18,690 bases of DNA from CAYLNH01 sp964384625 (GCA_964384625.1 CAYLNH010000130.1:1-18690), one strand, 5' to 3'; positions 8,055 through 15,374 are shown, counted from the stretch's first letter. A program made the numbers and translations. The notes: generated by a model not told the origin, from the letters alone.

Positions 8055-9434
8055 CTAATAATGACCGGTACGCAACGGGTAGCGGCTGTCCGAGTCGAAC
8101 CAGCGTCTGATCATCTCGGCGCGCGCGGCATTCACCTTGTCCTGCCGCGCCGGGTCGTCAATCAGATTCGTCAGTTGATCCGGGTCCTCCCTGAGATCGT
8201 AAAAGAACTCCCGGCCACGACGCTGCCGGACATAAAGGCAATCCTTGGTGCGAACACCTTTCCAGCCGTCGTCCGGGGCCTGACCGATCTCCATCAAGAC
8301 GGACGACCGCGGTTCGTAAGGACCTCCTTCCAGCAACGGCCGGAAGGACCGGCCCTGCATGATCGGCGGCAACTGTACGCCGCACCAGTCGAGAATTGTC
8401 GGCACCAGGTCAACGGCCTCGATCATCGCCTCGTGGATCGTGCCGCCGCCGAAGGCCTTCGGATAGGAAACCACCAACGGCACGCGGGTACTGCTGTCAG
8501 TGAAGTTGCCCTTCGCAATACGACCGTGGTCGCCAAGGTTCTCGCCATGGTCGGACGTAAAGATCACAATGGTGTCATCCGTCAGGCCGCACTCATCGAG
8601 CGTGTCGAGTATGCGCCCCACCTGGTCATCGATATGCGAAACCAGCGCGTAATAGTGGGCTTTGATCTGCCGCCATTCGTCGTCCGTCCGGTCGTTGTGG
8701 TTCTCGCCTTCATTGCGCACGGGCAACGGCATATCCGCCGGGTTGTACATATCGACGAATCGTTGCGGCGGGTTGATCGGCGCATGCGGAGCATAGATAC
8801 CGGCAATGCAGAAGAACGGTTCGTTCCGGTGCAGGCCGATGTATTCGCAGGTTTCCTCGGCGACGAACGCCGTGTGCGTCATGTCCTCGGGCCCGGCGAA
8901 GACGTATGGCGTGTCCGTCGGCCGCGGGTGGACCTTGACCGGCTTGCCGGTCCATGCCGGCGGTGTGTCGCAACGACAGTTTTCCACCTGCGACGGATCC
9001 TTCCTCTCGACCCACTTGATGTAGGCATCGTCATAACAACCGGGCTCATCTGACAGGATCAACGTATCGAAGCCGTACGTCGGATGGGGTTCTTCGTGTT
9101 CACGAAACTGCGAGGCGTGGTTCCTGAAGTGCAGCTTGCCGATGTTGGCCGTGTGATAATTATAGCGTTTGAGCACGTTGTGGACGCACTCGATATCGTC
9201 CGGCATCTCAATGCCGTTGGTGCGGATGCCAAGGGTCCCGGGGTATTGCCCGCTGAGCATGCTCATGCGGCTTGGCATGCAGACGGGACAATTCGTATAC
9301 GAATGGTTGAACAAGGCGCCGCGGGCCGCCAGCGCATCCAGGTTCGGCGTATGCATCAGATCGTTGCCGCCGGCCCGAATGGTATCCCACCGCTGCTGAT
9401 CCGTGTAGATCAAAAGGACGTTCGGTCGTTTCAT
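8055..9434 (-). CDS. Cys-type formylglycine sulfatase, apparently cytoplasmic
   Basis: A 459-residue sulfatase, divergent in sequence from the one at 5409-6932. RPNVLLIYTDQQRWDT holds Asp12/Gln13 for the metal site, C52-M-P-S-R56 is the formylglycine motif followed by MSMLSGQYPGT, and K100/H102 (GKLHF) and D295/H296 (TSDHGENLGDHG) complete the catalytic set. REFFYDLREDPDQLTNL is the standard C-terminal segment. The start at 9434 is chosen over 9464 because GGAGAG lies just upstream on the minus strand and the protein then begins MKRPNVLL as in relatives. No signal peptide is visible. The gene is divergent from an AraC regulator across 116 bp, which makes control by that regulator likely (inference). 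The substrate is unknown. Confidence 0.93.
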   Translation of the reverse strand: MKRPNVLLIYTDQQRWDTIRAGGNDLMHTPNLDALAARGALFNHSYTNCPVCMPSRMSMLSGQYPGTLGIRTNGIEMPDDIECVHNVLKRYNYHTANIGKLHFRNHASQFREHEEPHPTYGFDTLILSDEPGCYDDAYIKWVERKDPSQVENCRCDTPPAWTGKPVKVHPRPTDTPYVFAGPEDMTHTAFVAEETCEYIGLHRNEPFFCIAGIYAPHAPINPPQRFVDMYNPADMPLPVRNEGENHNDRTDDEWRQIKAHYYALVSHIDDQVGRILDTLDECGLTDDTIVIFTSDHGENLGDHGRIAKGNFTDSSTRVPLVVSYPKAFGGGTIHEAMIEAVDLVPTILDWCGVQLPPIMQGRSFRPLLEGGPYEPRSSVLMEIGQAPDDGWKGVRTKDCLYVRQRRGREFFYDLREDPDQLTNLIDDPARQDKVNAARAEMIRRWFDSDSRYPLRTGHY

Positions 9435-9550
9435 GGCGCACTCTCCGTCAGTTGCAGAATTCACAAATTTGCACTATGTATCGTCACTAGGACCGAAATT
9501 ACCCGTTTGAAAATGGATTTTTGTTTTGTTTGTTTGTACTATATTTATAT
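9435..9550. promoter_or_regulatory. AT-rich divergent control region, sulfatase / AraC regulator
   Basis: This 116-bp gap is much richer in A+T than the rest of the window, especially 9505-9550. It holds an 8-bp palindrome CAAATTTG (9464-9471) near the sulfatase start, flanked by GAATTC and TGCA repeats that could form an operator. Upstream of the AraC start, TATATT (9540-9545) resembles a -10 box, but no -35 box is well spaced. No promoter toward the sulfatase is convincing by eye. Confidence 0.4.
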
Positions 9551-10357
9551 ATGCAACCGTTTCGCTATATCCATGCGCCGCCGGCAAGTGACGGTGAACT
9601 GACGATTGAGACCATCGGCTTCCACCAGTGCCGAAGCAAGTTCTACCGTTCCCCGCGGGTCTTTCCGGCGTACCGGATCATGATGTTTCACACCGCCGTG
9701 ACGGTGGAGCTCGACGGGGATACCGTCGCCGGCGCGCCCCACACGTTGTACCTTTTCGACCGGCACACGCCGGTCAGCTATGGACGGGCGTCGGGTCGCT
9801 GGTCGCATTCGTGGCTGCGGCTTCGCGGTCCGGAACTGCCATCCTTCTTCGCTGAACACAGCCTGCCGCTGAACACGCCGATTCCGTTTCCGTCCGCCCG
9901 GGCGAGCGACCGTTACCTGCCGCTGTTGCGCGACGAACTGCGGGCCGGTTCGGTGCCGGACAAGCACCTGATCCGCCATCTGCTGCACGCCTGGCTGCGG
10001 AAGATCCAGTTGCAGTTCCAACAAGGGTCGGCGCTATGCGTACCGCTCCGCCTGACCGAGCTGAAGCACCGGTTGGAGGCGCAGTTTCTGGCGCCGGTCA
10101 CGCTTGCCGACCTGGCGCAAACCACGGGGCTGTCGCGCACCTACCTGTGTACGCAGTTCCGCCGCCACTTCGGGATCGCACCGATCGCCTACGTCCTGCA
10201 GCTGCGCATGCGCTATGCCGCCGAACTGCTGGAGGACGCCAACTGCAACGTCACCGAAGCGGCGCGGGAGTGCGGCTACAACGACATCTACTACTTTTCG
10301 CGGCTGTTCAAGAAGGTCATGGGCGCCAGCCCGCGGGCGTACAGGAGGGGGAAGTAG
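9551..10357 (+). CDS. AraC/XylS-family transcription regulator
   Basis: A 268-residue regulator. Residues 1-160 form a probable cupin-like ligand-binding domain (start MQPFRYIH; segment GAPHTLYLFDRHTPVSY near 61-77). Residues about 170-265 are the AraC DNA-binding domain with two helix-turn-helix motifs: VTLADLAQTTGLSRTYLCTQF with RRHFGIAP, then NVTEAARECGYNDIYYFSRL with FKKVMGASPRAYRR. The last part matches the family signature closely. The start at 9551 is chosen because the ten upstream residues encoded from 9521 are a low-complexity translation of the T-rich promoter region. No Shine-Dalgarno precedes the ATG. It is divergent from a sulfatase gene, the usual arrangement for a local activator that responds to a sugar or sulfated glycan fragment. 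Confidence 0.92.
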   Translation: MQPFRYIHAPPASDGELTIETIGFHQCRSKFYRSPRVFPAYRIMMFHTAVTVELDGDTVAGAPHTLYLFDRHTPVSYGRASGRWSHSWLRLRGPELPSFFAEHSLPLNTPIPFPSARASDRYLPLLRDELRAGSVPDKHLIRHLLHAWLRKIQLQFQQGSALCVPLRLTELKHRLEAQFLAPVTLADLAQTTGLSRTYLCTQFRRHFGIAPIAYVLQLRMRYAAELLEDANCNVTEAARECGYNDIYYFSRLFKKVMGASPRAYRRGK

Positions 10358-10371
10358 TCAGTCAGTGGTCA

Positions 10372-10407
10372 AGGGGGATTGGGCGGATTGGACAGATTAG
10401 ACGGATT
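10372..10407. repeat. Four-copy 9-bp tandem repeat
   Basis: Just after the AraC stop, four 9-bp units ending in ATT lie head to tail: AGGGGGATT (10372-10380), GGGCGGATT (10381-10389), GGACAGATT (10390-10398) and AGACGGATT (10399-10407). They are imperfect, consensus GGRCGGATT. The tract lies in the spacer between convergent araC-type and enzyme I genes and encodes nothing recognisable. Confidence 0.75.
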
Positions 10408-10435
10408 GGGCAACAGGATGGTCGGCGTGGAAATA

Positions 10436-10498
10436 CCGATCACCGATCACCGATTACCGATCACCGATTACCGATCACCGATTACCGATCACCGATTA
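10436..10498. repeat. Nine-copy heptamer tandem repeat (CCGATYA)
   Basis: Nine perfect-length 7-bp units run without interruption: CCGATCA twice, then CCGATTA and CCGATCA in strict alternation to the final CCGATTA. The alternation makes the higher-order unit 14 bp. The array ends 4 bp before the stop codon region of the enzyme I gene on the opposite strand. Units contain GAT/ATC dyads but no long hairpin. Its copy number is likely to vary between strains (known for such heptamer arrays; inferred here). Confidence 0.93.
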
Positions 10499-10502
10499 CG
10501 GT

Positions 10503-12707
10503 TCAGCCGTTGGGGAGTTCCTGCGGCCGGCCGCCGGATTGGCGGTCCACGCGTTCGACCCGTTCGGCTGCTGCCGCCTGGCCGGCGGCAATCTTTTCCT
10601 CGACGGAGAACGGATCACTCTGGTCAACGAAATCAGCCAGCACCGCTTCGACTTCGTCGGTCGACCGGCAGAACATCGCTTCGTCGGCCAGTTCCCGACA
10701 TTGGTCGAGGTCGATTTCCCGCACCATGTGCTTCATCTCGGGGACGAGGGCATAGGGGACGCTGAAGGACCGGACGCCGAGTCCCAGCAGCAGCGGGGTG
10801 AGGAAGAGATCGCCGGCCATTTCACCGCAGATGCAGACCTGCTTTTCATGCTTGCGGCCGAGTTTGGCCACCCGGCGGATCATCGTCAACAGGGAGGGAT
10901 GATAGCTCTTGAAGTATTCTTCCACATAACGGTTGTTGCGATCGGCGGCCAGGGTGTATTGGGTCAAGTCGTTGGACCCGATATTGAACTGATCAAATTC
11001 AACGACGTAATCCTCAAAACGTTCGACAATGCTCGGCACTTCGACCATCAACCCGTACTGCAGGTTTTCGGGCAGCGGCACGTTCTCCGCGCGCAGTTCG
11101 TCGGAGATCCGGCTCAGCAGACTGCGGATCTTATCCAGTTCATGCCAGCCGCTGATCATCGGGAAGAGGATGCAGGTGTCTTCATGAGCCGCCCGCAGCA
11201 TGGCGCGCAATTGACTGCGGAAGATATCGGTACGCCGGATGAGCATACGCATCGAACGGTACCCCATGCAGGGGTTTTCTTCGTAATCGTGATGCTGGAA
11301 GGCAGCGAGTTTGTCGCTGCCGAGGTCCAGCATGCGCATACAGACGGGCTGGTTGCCAAACGCATCGGTCAGGGCGGAGTATTCCTTGAACAGCTCCTCT
11401 TCATCGGGCAGTTCCTGGCGGCCGATGAAGCTCATCTCCGTCCGGAACAGGCCGACGCCGTCGGCGCCCGCGTCATGGGCGCGTTCGGCTTCGACAGCGA
11501 TATTGTTGATCGTCGCCTTGATGGTGATCGCCTCACCGTTGCGCAACTGCACCGGCTCCCGGACAATCATACCCGGGTCGATCGGCGACTGCCCTTCCAG
11601 GTCCTCGATCTCGTGATCCTCCGGGTCGACGATCAGCCGCTTGTGCAGCGTGTCGAGCAGGATGTGGCGGCCGGTCAGCACGTGCACCGGGAGTGCGTCA
11701 ATACTGGCCAGCGACGGGATATTGAAGCTCTGCATCAGGATTTCCGCATGCGAGGACGCCGTACCCGATGCAGCCACAATCCCCGCCACCTCGGCGCGGT
11801 GGAGCATGATCACTTCGGACGGATAGATCTGCTGGCAAAGGACCACCTTGCCTTTCACTTCCTTGTAGAAATCCTCGTCGGCCAGCCCGGCTTTGCGGGC
11901 CATGGTCTCCATCAGCCGCTGCTTGAGGTCGAGGCAGTCCGTGGCACGCGCGGCGATGTAGCGATTCTTGGAGGCTTCGAGCTTGGAGACGATCACCACA
12001 AAGGTGGTGTTCAGGCTTTCCGACAGGTTCAGATTGTCGGCGAGACAGGTCTCGACGCCTTTGATCAAAGCCGGGTCCTCCAGCAGCATGCGCTGGAATT
12101 CGATGATGCCTTTCTCGGCCTCCTCCAGTTCGGGAACATCCCGCAGGCGGGCCAGTTGCTCTTTCACGACGTCGACGGTCTGGCGGAAGACCTCGAGCGC
12201 TTCCTTGCCGGTCAACGTGGTCACGCCAAGCATCTCTTCCTCGGAACGTCGCGGCAGAACCGCGGCCTCGGCGACGACCGCATCGCCGGAGGCGAGAGCC
12301 GCGCTGAATACCGCCCGCCCGTGTGCCGCGCGGATGACTTCGGCCTCTTCGAACTCACCCAGGCCGGTCTGCGTGTGCGTCTTGTCCAGGCGCGCCGCGT
12401 TCGTGAATGTGGTCTCCAACCCCAGAGAGAAATCGTCGAAGGCGTGGATCAGATCATCCTTCACACTCATCGGCTGTTCCACCCGCCGGGCCCGCAGGCC
12501 CCGGGCGAAGCGTACCAGCTCGGACAGCGTATTGAACAGGTGCACCACATAGAACGCCAGCAACCCCGTGCAGACAAAGGTCGAGAGCACGATGATCCAG
12601 GTCGGGACGTCGCACAACAGCAGGGCGGCCGGCATCAGAAACGCCAGAAAGAAGGCTCCGAAAAGCTTCCATTTGATGTTCAGATCAAGATCAGGAGTGG
12701 AACTCAT
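10503..12707 (-). CDS. ptsP: Membrane-anchored PTS enzyme I (PEP-protein phosphotransferase)
   Basis: A 734-residue protein. Residues 1-115 are an added module: two hydrophobic helices (about 14-31 and 36-56) with a short turn, then a charged helical linker. From about 121 the chain aligns with a whole enzyme I: helical HPr-binding region (about 190-270), phospho-His320 in the swivel motif GTASSHAEIL, PEP-site motifs GVGLFRTE (417-424), MLDLGSDK (459-466) and NPCMGYRSMRM, then EVPSIVERF, NIGSNDLTQYTLAADRNNR and the CGEMAGD loop (Cys627). The C-terminal 25 residues are low-complexity. It should take phosphate from PEP to His320 and pass it to HPr or a similar protein at the membrane. The start at 12707 is preferred over 12827, whose extra 40 residues resemble translated promoter DNA. 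Typical enzyme I has about 575 residues and is soluble. No HPr or enzyme II gene is in the window. Confidence 0.88.
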   Translation of the reverse strand: MSSTPDLDLNIKWKLFGAFFLAFLMPAALLLCDVPTWIIVLSTFVCTGLLAFYVVHLFNTLSELVRFARGLRARRVEQPMSVKDDLIHAFDDFSLGLETTFTNAARLDKTHTQTGLGEFEEAEVIRAAHGRAVFSAALASGDAVVAEAAVLPRRSEEEMLGVTTLTGKEALEVFRQTVDVVKEQLARLRDVPELEEAEKGIIEFQRMLLEDPALIKGVETCLADNLNLSESLNTTFVVIVSKLEASKNRYIAARATDCLDLKQRLMETMARKAGLADEDFYKEVKGKVVLCQQIYPSEVIMLHRAEVAGIVAASGTASSHAEILMQSFNIPSLASIDALPVHVLTGRHILLDTLHKRLIVDPEDHEIEDLEGQSPIDPGMIVREPVQLRNGEAITIKATINNIAVEAERAHDAGADGVGLFRTEMSFIGRQELPDEEELFKEYSALTDAFGNQPVCMRMLDLGSDKLAAFQHHDYEENPCMGYRSMRMLIRRTDIFRSQLRAMLRAAHEDTCILFPMISGWHELDKIRSLLSRISDELRAENVPLPENLQYGLMVEVPSIVERFEDYVVEFDQFNIGSNDLTQYTLAADRNNRYVEEYFKSYHPSLLTMIRRVAKLGRKHEKQVCICGEMAGDLFLTPLLLGLGVRSFSVPYALVPEMKHMVREIDLDQCRELADEAMFCRSTDEVEAVLADFVDQSDPFSVEEKIAAGQAAAAERVERVDRQSGGRPQELPNG

Positions 12708-12765
12708 TGGGGTCCGTTTAACCAAGATGACAACAGCAATAGCCCGGGCATCTACGCCCTGGCGT

Positions 12766-12793
12766 ACGATAACACTTCCCCCGCGAAATTCAA
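12766..12793 (-). promoter_or_regulatory. Probable promoter for the enzyme I gene
   Basis: On the minus strand TTGAAT (12788-12793) and TATCGT (12766-12771) are 16 bp apart, each matching four of six consensus bases. Transcription would begin near 12759, giving a leader of about 50 nt to the ATG at 12707. This supports the shorter start, because the longer reading begins upstream of this promoter. Confidence 0.38.
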
Positions 12794-13053
12794 GTAAAAA
12801 CCCTGGCCATAGAACGGGGAAGGACAACTACTTTAGTGCTGTAACCCCATTTGTCCAGCGATGTTAAACATTTTCGGCCGATCCCGGAAGACACCGCATA
12901 GAGTTTATAAAACAGTCTGCGTCCGAAGGGCAGGATACGTGGGGTTTGGCGGGCTGCGGCAGGCTCCACCGGAGGAAACGACCGGCTGCCGGGCTTGCGC
13001 CGGCGGCGGGCACACCTACTGTTCTCCGTTTGAATCCGACGGAAGGACCCCCG
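12794..13053. other. Divergent spacer, enzyme I / amidohydrolase
   Basis: With the promoter at 12766-12793 this completes a 346-bp spacer (12708-13053). I find no supported gene. A TATAAA box (12906-12911) may be part of a promoter toward the amidohydrolase, but I see no matching -35 box. 12940-13015 is GC-rich with overlapping CCGGC/GCCGG dyads that could fold in the mRNA leader. Confidence 0.3.
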
Positions 13054-13905
13054 ATGCCTGATTTCCCCATTATCGACGCCCATGTTCATCTCTGGGATCC
13101 CGAGCTGCTGCCGCTGCCGTGGCTGCAGGACCATGATTCGCTGAATCGCGCTTTTCTGCCGGCCGACCTCGATGCCGCCCGCGGCGACATCGACCTGGAG
13201 GGCTTCGTCTATGTGGAAACCGGCGTTTCGGTCACGGAACATTGGGCCGAAGTCGAATGGGTCACCGAACTGGCCGCCGCGGATCCGCGGCTTCGGGGGA
13301 TCGTGGCTGCGGCGCCGCTGGAGATGGGTGAGAATGTCTGCCGCCTGCTGGATCGCTATGCCGAGGTACCGCTGGTGAAAGGCATCCGCCGCAACCTCGA
13401 AGGCCGGGGTGACGACTTCTGTCTGCAGCCGGCCTTTATCGAGGGGATCGAGTGTCTGGCGAAATACAATTACACCTTTGACCTGTGTATCCGCGAGGAC
13501 CAGCTCCAGGGGGTAATCGACCTGGTCTGCCAGTGTCCCGAGGTAACCTTCGTCCTGGATCACTTCGGCAAACCGGACATCATCGGCGGCGAGATCGAGC
13601 CCTGGGAGCCGCGTCTCGAGGAGTTGTCACAGTTCGAGAACTGCCACTGCAAGTTATCTGGATTGGCGACGGAGGCGGACCACGAGGCCTGGGAGGAGCA
13701 CGATTTGAAGCCGTACGTCAAGCACGCGGTCGAGTGCTTCGGCCCGAATCGGGTCTTCTTCGGCGGCGACTGGCCGGTAGCCACGCTGGCGACGGATTAC
13801 CCGCGCTGGGTGGACACGCTGGAGCGCCTGCTGCCGGACCAGTCCACGGACGTTCTCAAAAAGGTGTTTCGGAAGAACGCCCGGAAGGTGTATCGATTGG
13901 GGTAG
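13054..13905 (+). CDS. Amidohydrolase of the L-fuconolactonase / PDC-lactonase type
   Basis: A 283-residue TIM-barrel metal-dependent hydrolase (Amidohydro_2 family, COG3618-like). IIDAHVHLWDP (6-16) gives the His10/His12 metal pair, VLDHFGKPDI holds His170, CKLSGL marks a late barrel strand, and FFGGDWPVATL carries the catalytic Asp239. These motifs are shared by L-fucono-1,5-lactonase, L-rhamnono-lactonase and 2-pyrone-4,6-dicarboxylate lactonase, so the reaction is probably opening of a sugar-acid lactone. The ATG at 13054 follows GGAAGGA (13041-13047) at good spacing, and the protein then starts exactly at the first barrel strand; an upstream start at 12946 has no such support. Sulfatases nearby make a fucose or related deoxy-sugar pathway plausible, but the rest of that pathway is not in the window. 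Confidence 0.85.
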   Translation: MPDFPIIDAHVHLWDPELLPLPWLQDHDSLNRAFLPADLDAARGDIDLEGFVYVETGVSVTEHWAEVEWVTELAAADPRLRGIVAAAPLEMGENVCRLLDRYAEVPLVKGIRRNLEGRGDDFCLQPAFIEGIECLAKYNYTFDLCIREDQLQGVIDLVCQCPEVTFVLDHFGKPDIIGGEIEPWEPRLEELSQFENCHCKLSGLATEADHEAWEEHDLKPYVKHAVECFGPNRVFFGGDWPVATLATDYPRWVDTLERLLPDQSTDVLKKVFRKNARKVYRLG

Positions 13906-14131
13906 TCCGGAGAGCTTCTTCGAGGCCCGCAGGGCCGAATCACGGCAGCCGGGGGTGTCAGTCTCCGGAATCGTCGAAGCATCATGCCAGAGCCCCGTCA
14001 GGGGTGAGGCAATGTGTTCTGCGGCGTCTGTTGCTTCACCCCTACGGGGCTCCACGCCAAGGCGATCGTTTGACCGAGGGTTACACCTCCGGTTACCTTG
14101 CATCGGCCCTACGGGCCTGGACGCCTCCTCT
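13906..14131. repeat. Palindromic repeat module between convergent genes
   Basis: No gene seen. The spacer is nearly filled by three hairpins: GGCCC/GGGCC with loop GCA (13924-13936), a large inverted repeat with arms 13990-14012 and 14031-14052 (arm starts GAGCCCCGTCAGGGGTGA, 23 and 22 nt, one mismatch and one unpaired base, loop 18 nt), and GGCCC/GGGCC with loop TAC (14105-14117). The two small hairpins flank the large one almost symmetrically. The CCCCGTCAGGGG core resembles REP-like elements common in PVC spacers. The large stem could end transcription from both sides, although no T-tract follows. Confidence 0.65.
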
Positions 14132-15265
14132 CTACTTCTTCAGCCGCCGGAGCATCGCACCGGCCACCAACCCCTCGAACCCGAATGGCTGCTTGACGGC
14201 CTCCGCGAACATCTTCGCGGCAGTCGCCTTGTCCTTCTTTCCGTAGGCATAAACCCCCAGGTAGAAGGCGTAGCGCGCGCGCTCAAGCTCAGAGCGAATC
14301 GAGGCCAACGCCCTCGGTTCGTCGCCGCCAAACACCAGGCGACTGATTAACTGCCAACCCGGTTCGTCATCGACCGCCGTCTTGATTCCGGCGGCTTCGC
14401 GGTCGCGCCGCAGGAGTGTCATCACAGCCCAGGCCCGAACCGGCAGGGCGCCGGCCACCCGCGGCGGGACCGCCTTGAGCCCATCCAGAACCATCTTGGC
14501 GGCGGCCTCATCCTTGCCCCGCAGCCAGGCGCCCGCAGCGGCGGCGGCGAACAGGGCCGGACCGACTTCCTTTAACTCACGGCCCTTGGTTAAGTCGCTC
14601 TCGGCCGCCGCCATGAAGGCCTTCTCGCCGTCGGCGTCCTTCGATGCCTGCTGCAACTGCGCCAGGGCCCTGGCGCAGTAGAGGTCGGGGTTTTTCGGCT
14701 GCCGCTGGATCGCCTCAGTCAACGCCAGGACGGCCTTCTGCAGTTTGCCCCCGGCAGCGTAGGCTTCGCCCAGTGCGTGCAAGGTATCCGCCGAGGTCTT
14801 GTCATGCCGCAGCGCCTCCAGCAGCGAACGCTGGGCGCCGTCGGCGTTGCCCAATTCGTAGAGCGTACGGCCGCGCCAATACCAGGCAATCGGGTCCTTG
14901 GCGTCGTAGAAGATGCTGTAGTTGAGCGCGCGCATGGCCCGACGCCAACGCCCCTGGAGGAAGCTGGACACGCCGAGCTGGACCCACGCTTCGGTGTAGC
15001 GTTCGTCAAAGGTGACGGCAATATCGAAGTCCACCGCGGCGTTCGCCGGCCGGCCGAGCTGCAGTTTGACGCGGCCGCGTTCGAAGTAGTATTCGGCCTT
15101 GGTCTGATCCAGCTCGATCGCCTTGGAATAGCCCGTCAGCGCGCCGGTCAGGTCGCCCTTCTCATAGAGCTTACGCGCGGCGATGGCATAGTCCACCGCC
15201 TGTTCCTGTGCGATGCCGATGCTGAGGACCGAAATGAACGCGACCAGCAGAAGTTGCAGACGCAC
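14132..15265 (-). CDS. Exported tetratricopeptide-repeat protein
   Basis: A 377-residue protein starting at a GTG. Residues 1-20 are a signal peptide (MRLQLLLVAFISVLSIGIAQ), and about 24-227 hold roughly six TPR units with the usual W/L-G-Y-A-F-A-P pattern, for example AARKLYEKGDLTGALTGYSK, AEYYFERGRVKLQLGRPANA and AWYWRGRTLYELGNADGA. The rest (about 228-377) is helical, Ala-rich and less regular, with a final TPR-like YAFYLGVYAYGKKDKATAAK. TPR arrays are protein-docking scaffolds; the partner is unknown. The GTG at 15265 is chosen because AAAGGAGG, a near-ideal ribosome site, lies 7 nt upstream and the signal peptide then begins at residue 1; the longer ATG at 15331 would bury it. It follows valS in the same direction across 109 bp with a strong stem-loop. 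Confidence 0.82.
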   Translation of the reverse strand: MRLQLLLVAFISVLSIGIAQEQAVDYAIAARKLYEKGDLTGALTGYSKAIELDQTKAEYYFERGRVKLQLGRPANAAVDFDIAVTFDERYTEAWVQLGVSSFLQGRWRRAMRALNYSIFYDAKDPIAWYWRGRTLYELGNADGAQRSLLEALRHDKTSADTLHALGEAYAAGGKLQKAVLALTEAIQRQPKNPDLYCARALAQLQQASKDADGEKAFMAAAESDLTKGRELKEVGPALFAAAAAGAWLRGKDEAAAKMVLDGLKAVPPRVAGALPVRAWAVMTLLRRDREAAGIKTAVDDEPGWQLISRLVFGGDEPRALASIRSELERARYAFYLGVYAYGKKDKATAAKMFAEAVKQPFGFEGLVAGAMLRRLKK

Positions 15266-15272
15266 TACGCAG

Positions 15273-15280
15273 CCTCCTTT
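15273..15280 (-). promoter_or_regulatory. Strong ribosome binding site deciding a GTG start
   Basis: AAAGGAGG on the minus strand, 7 nt before the GTG at 15265. It is the best Shine-Dalgarno match in the window and fixes the start of the TPR protein. Confidence 0.8.
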
Positions 15281-15288
15281 GATGTATT

Positions 15289-15355
15289 CGACAGAAGTGT
15301 CCGGATGCGCGGTCGAGCCGACCGCGGCCACGATCGGCCTGCAGGACTTCTGTCG
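15289..15355 (-). other. Nested stem-loop between valS and the TPR gene
   Basis: Outer arms CGACAGAAGT (15289-15298) and ACTTCTGTCG (15346-15355) are perfect complements, extended by TCC/GGA with one bulged base. Inside is a perfect 7-bp hairpin GCGGTCG/CGACCGC with loop AGC (15309-15325). In the minus-strand transcript this sits 20 nt after the valS stop and ends 8 nt before the TPR ribosome site. No T-run follows, so it is not a typical intrinsic terminator; mRNA processing, stability control or translational control are possible. Confidence 0.6.
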
Positions 15356-15374
15356 GCGGCATCTCCTTCAGGGG

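Noticed and set aside
10539..12797. A 752-codon plus-strand open frame opposite enzyme I
   Set aside because: Enzyme I motifs on the minus strand are unmistakable; the plus-strand translation is an His/Gln/Gly/Val-rich shadow.
12790..13563. A 257-codon minus-strand frame over the enzyme I/amidohydrolase spacer and amidohydrolase gene
   Set aside because: It runs antisense to the amidohydrolase and lacks a recognisable domain or ribosome site.
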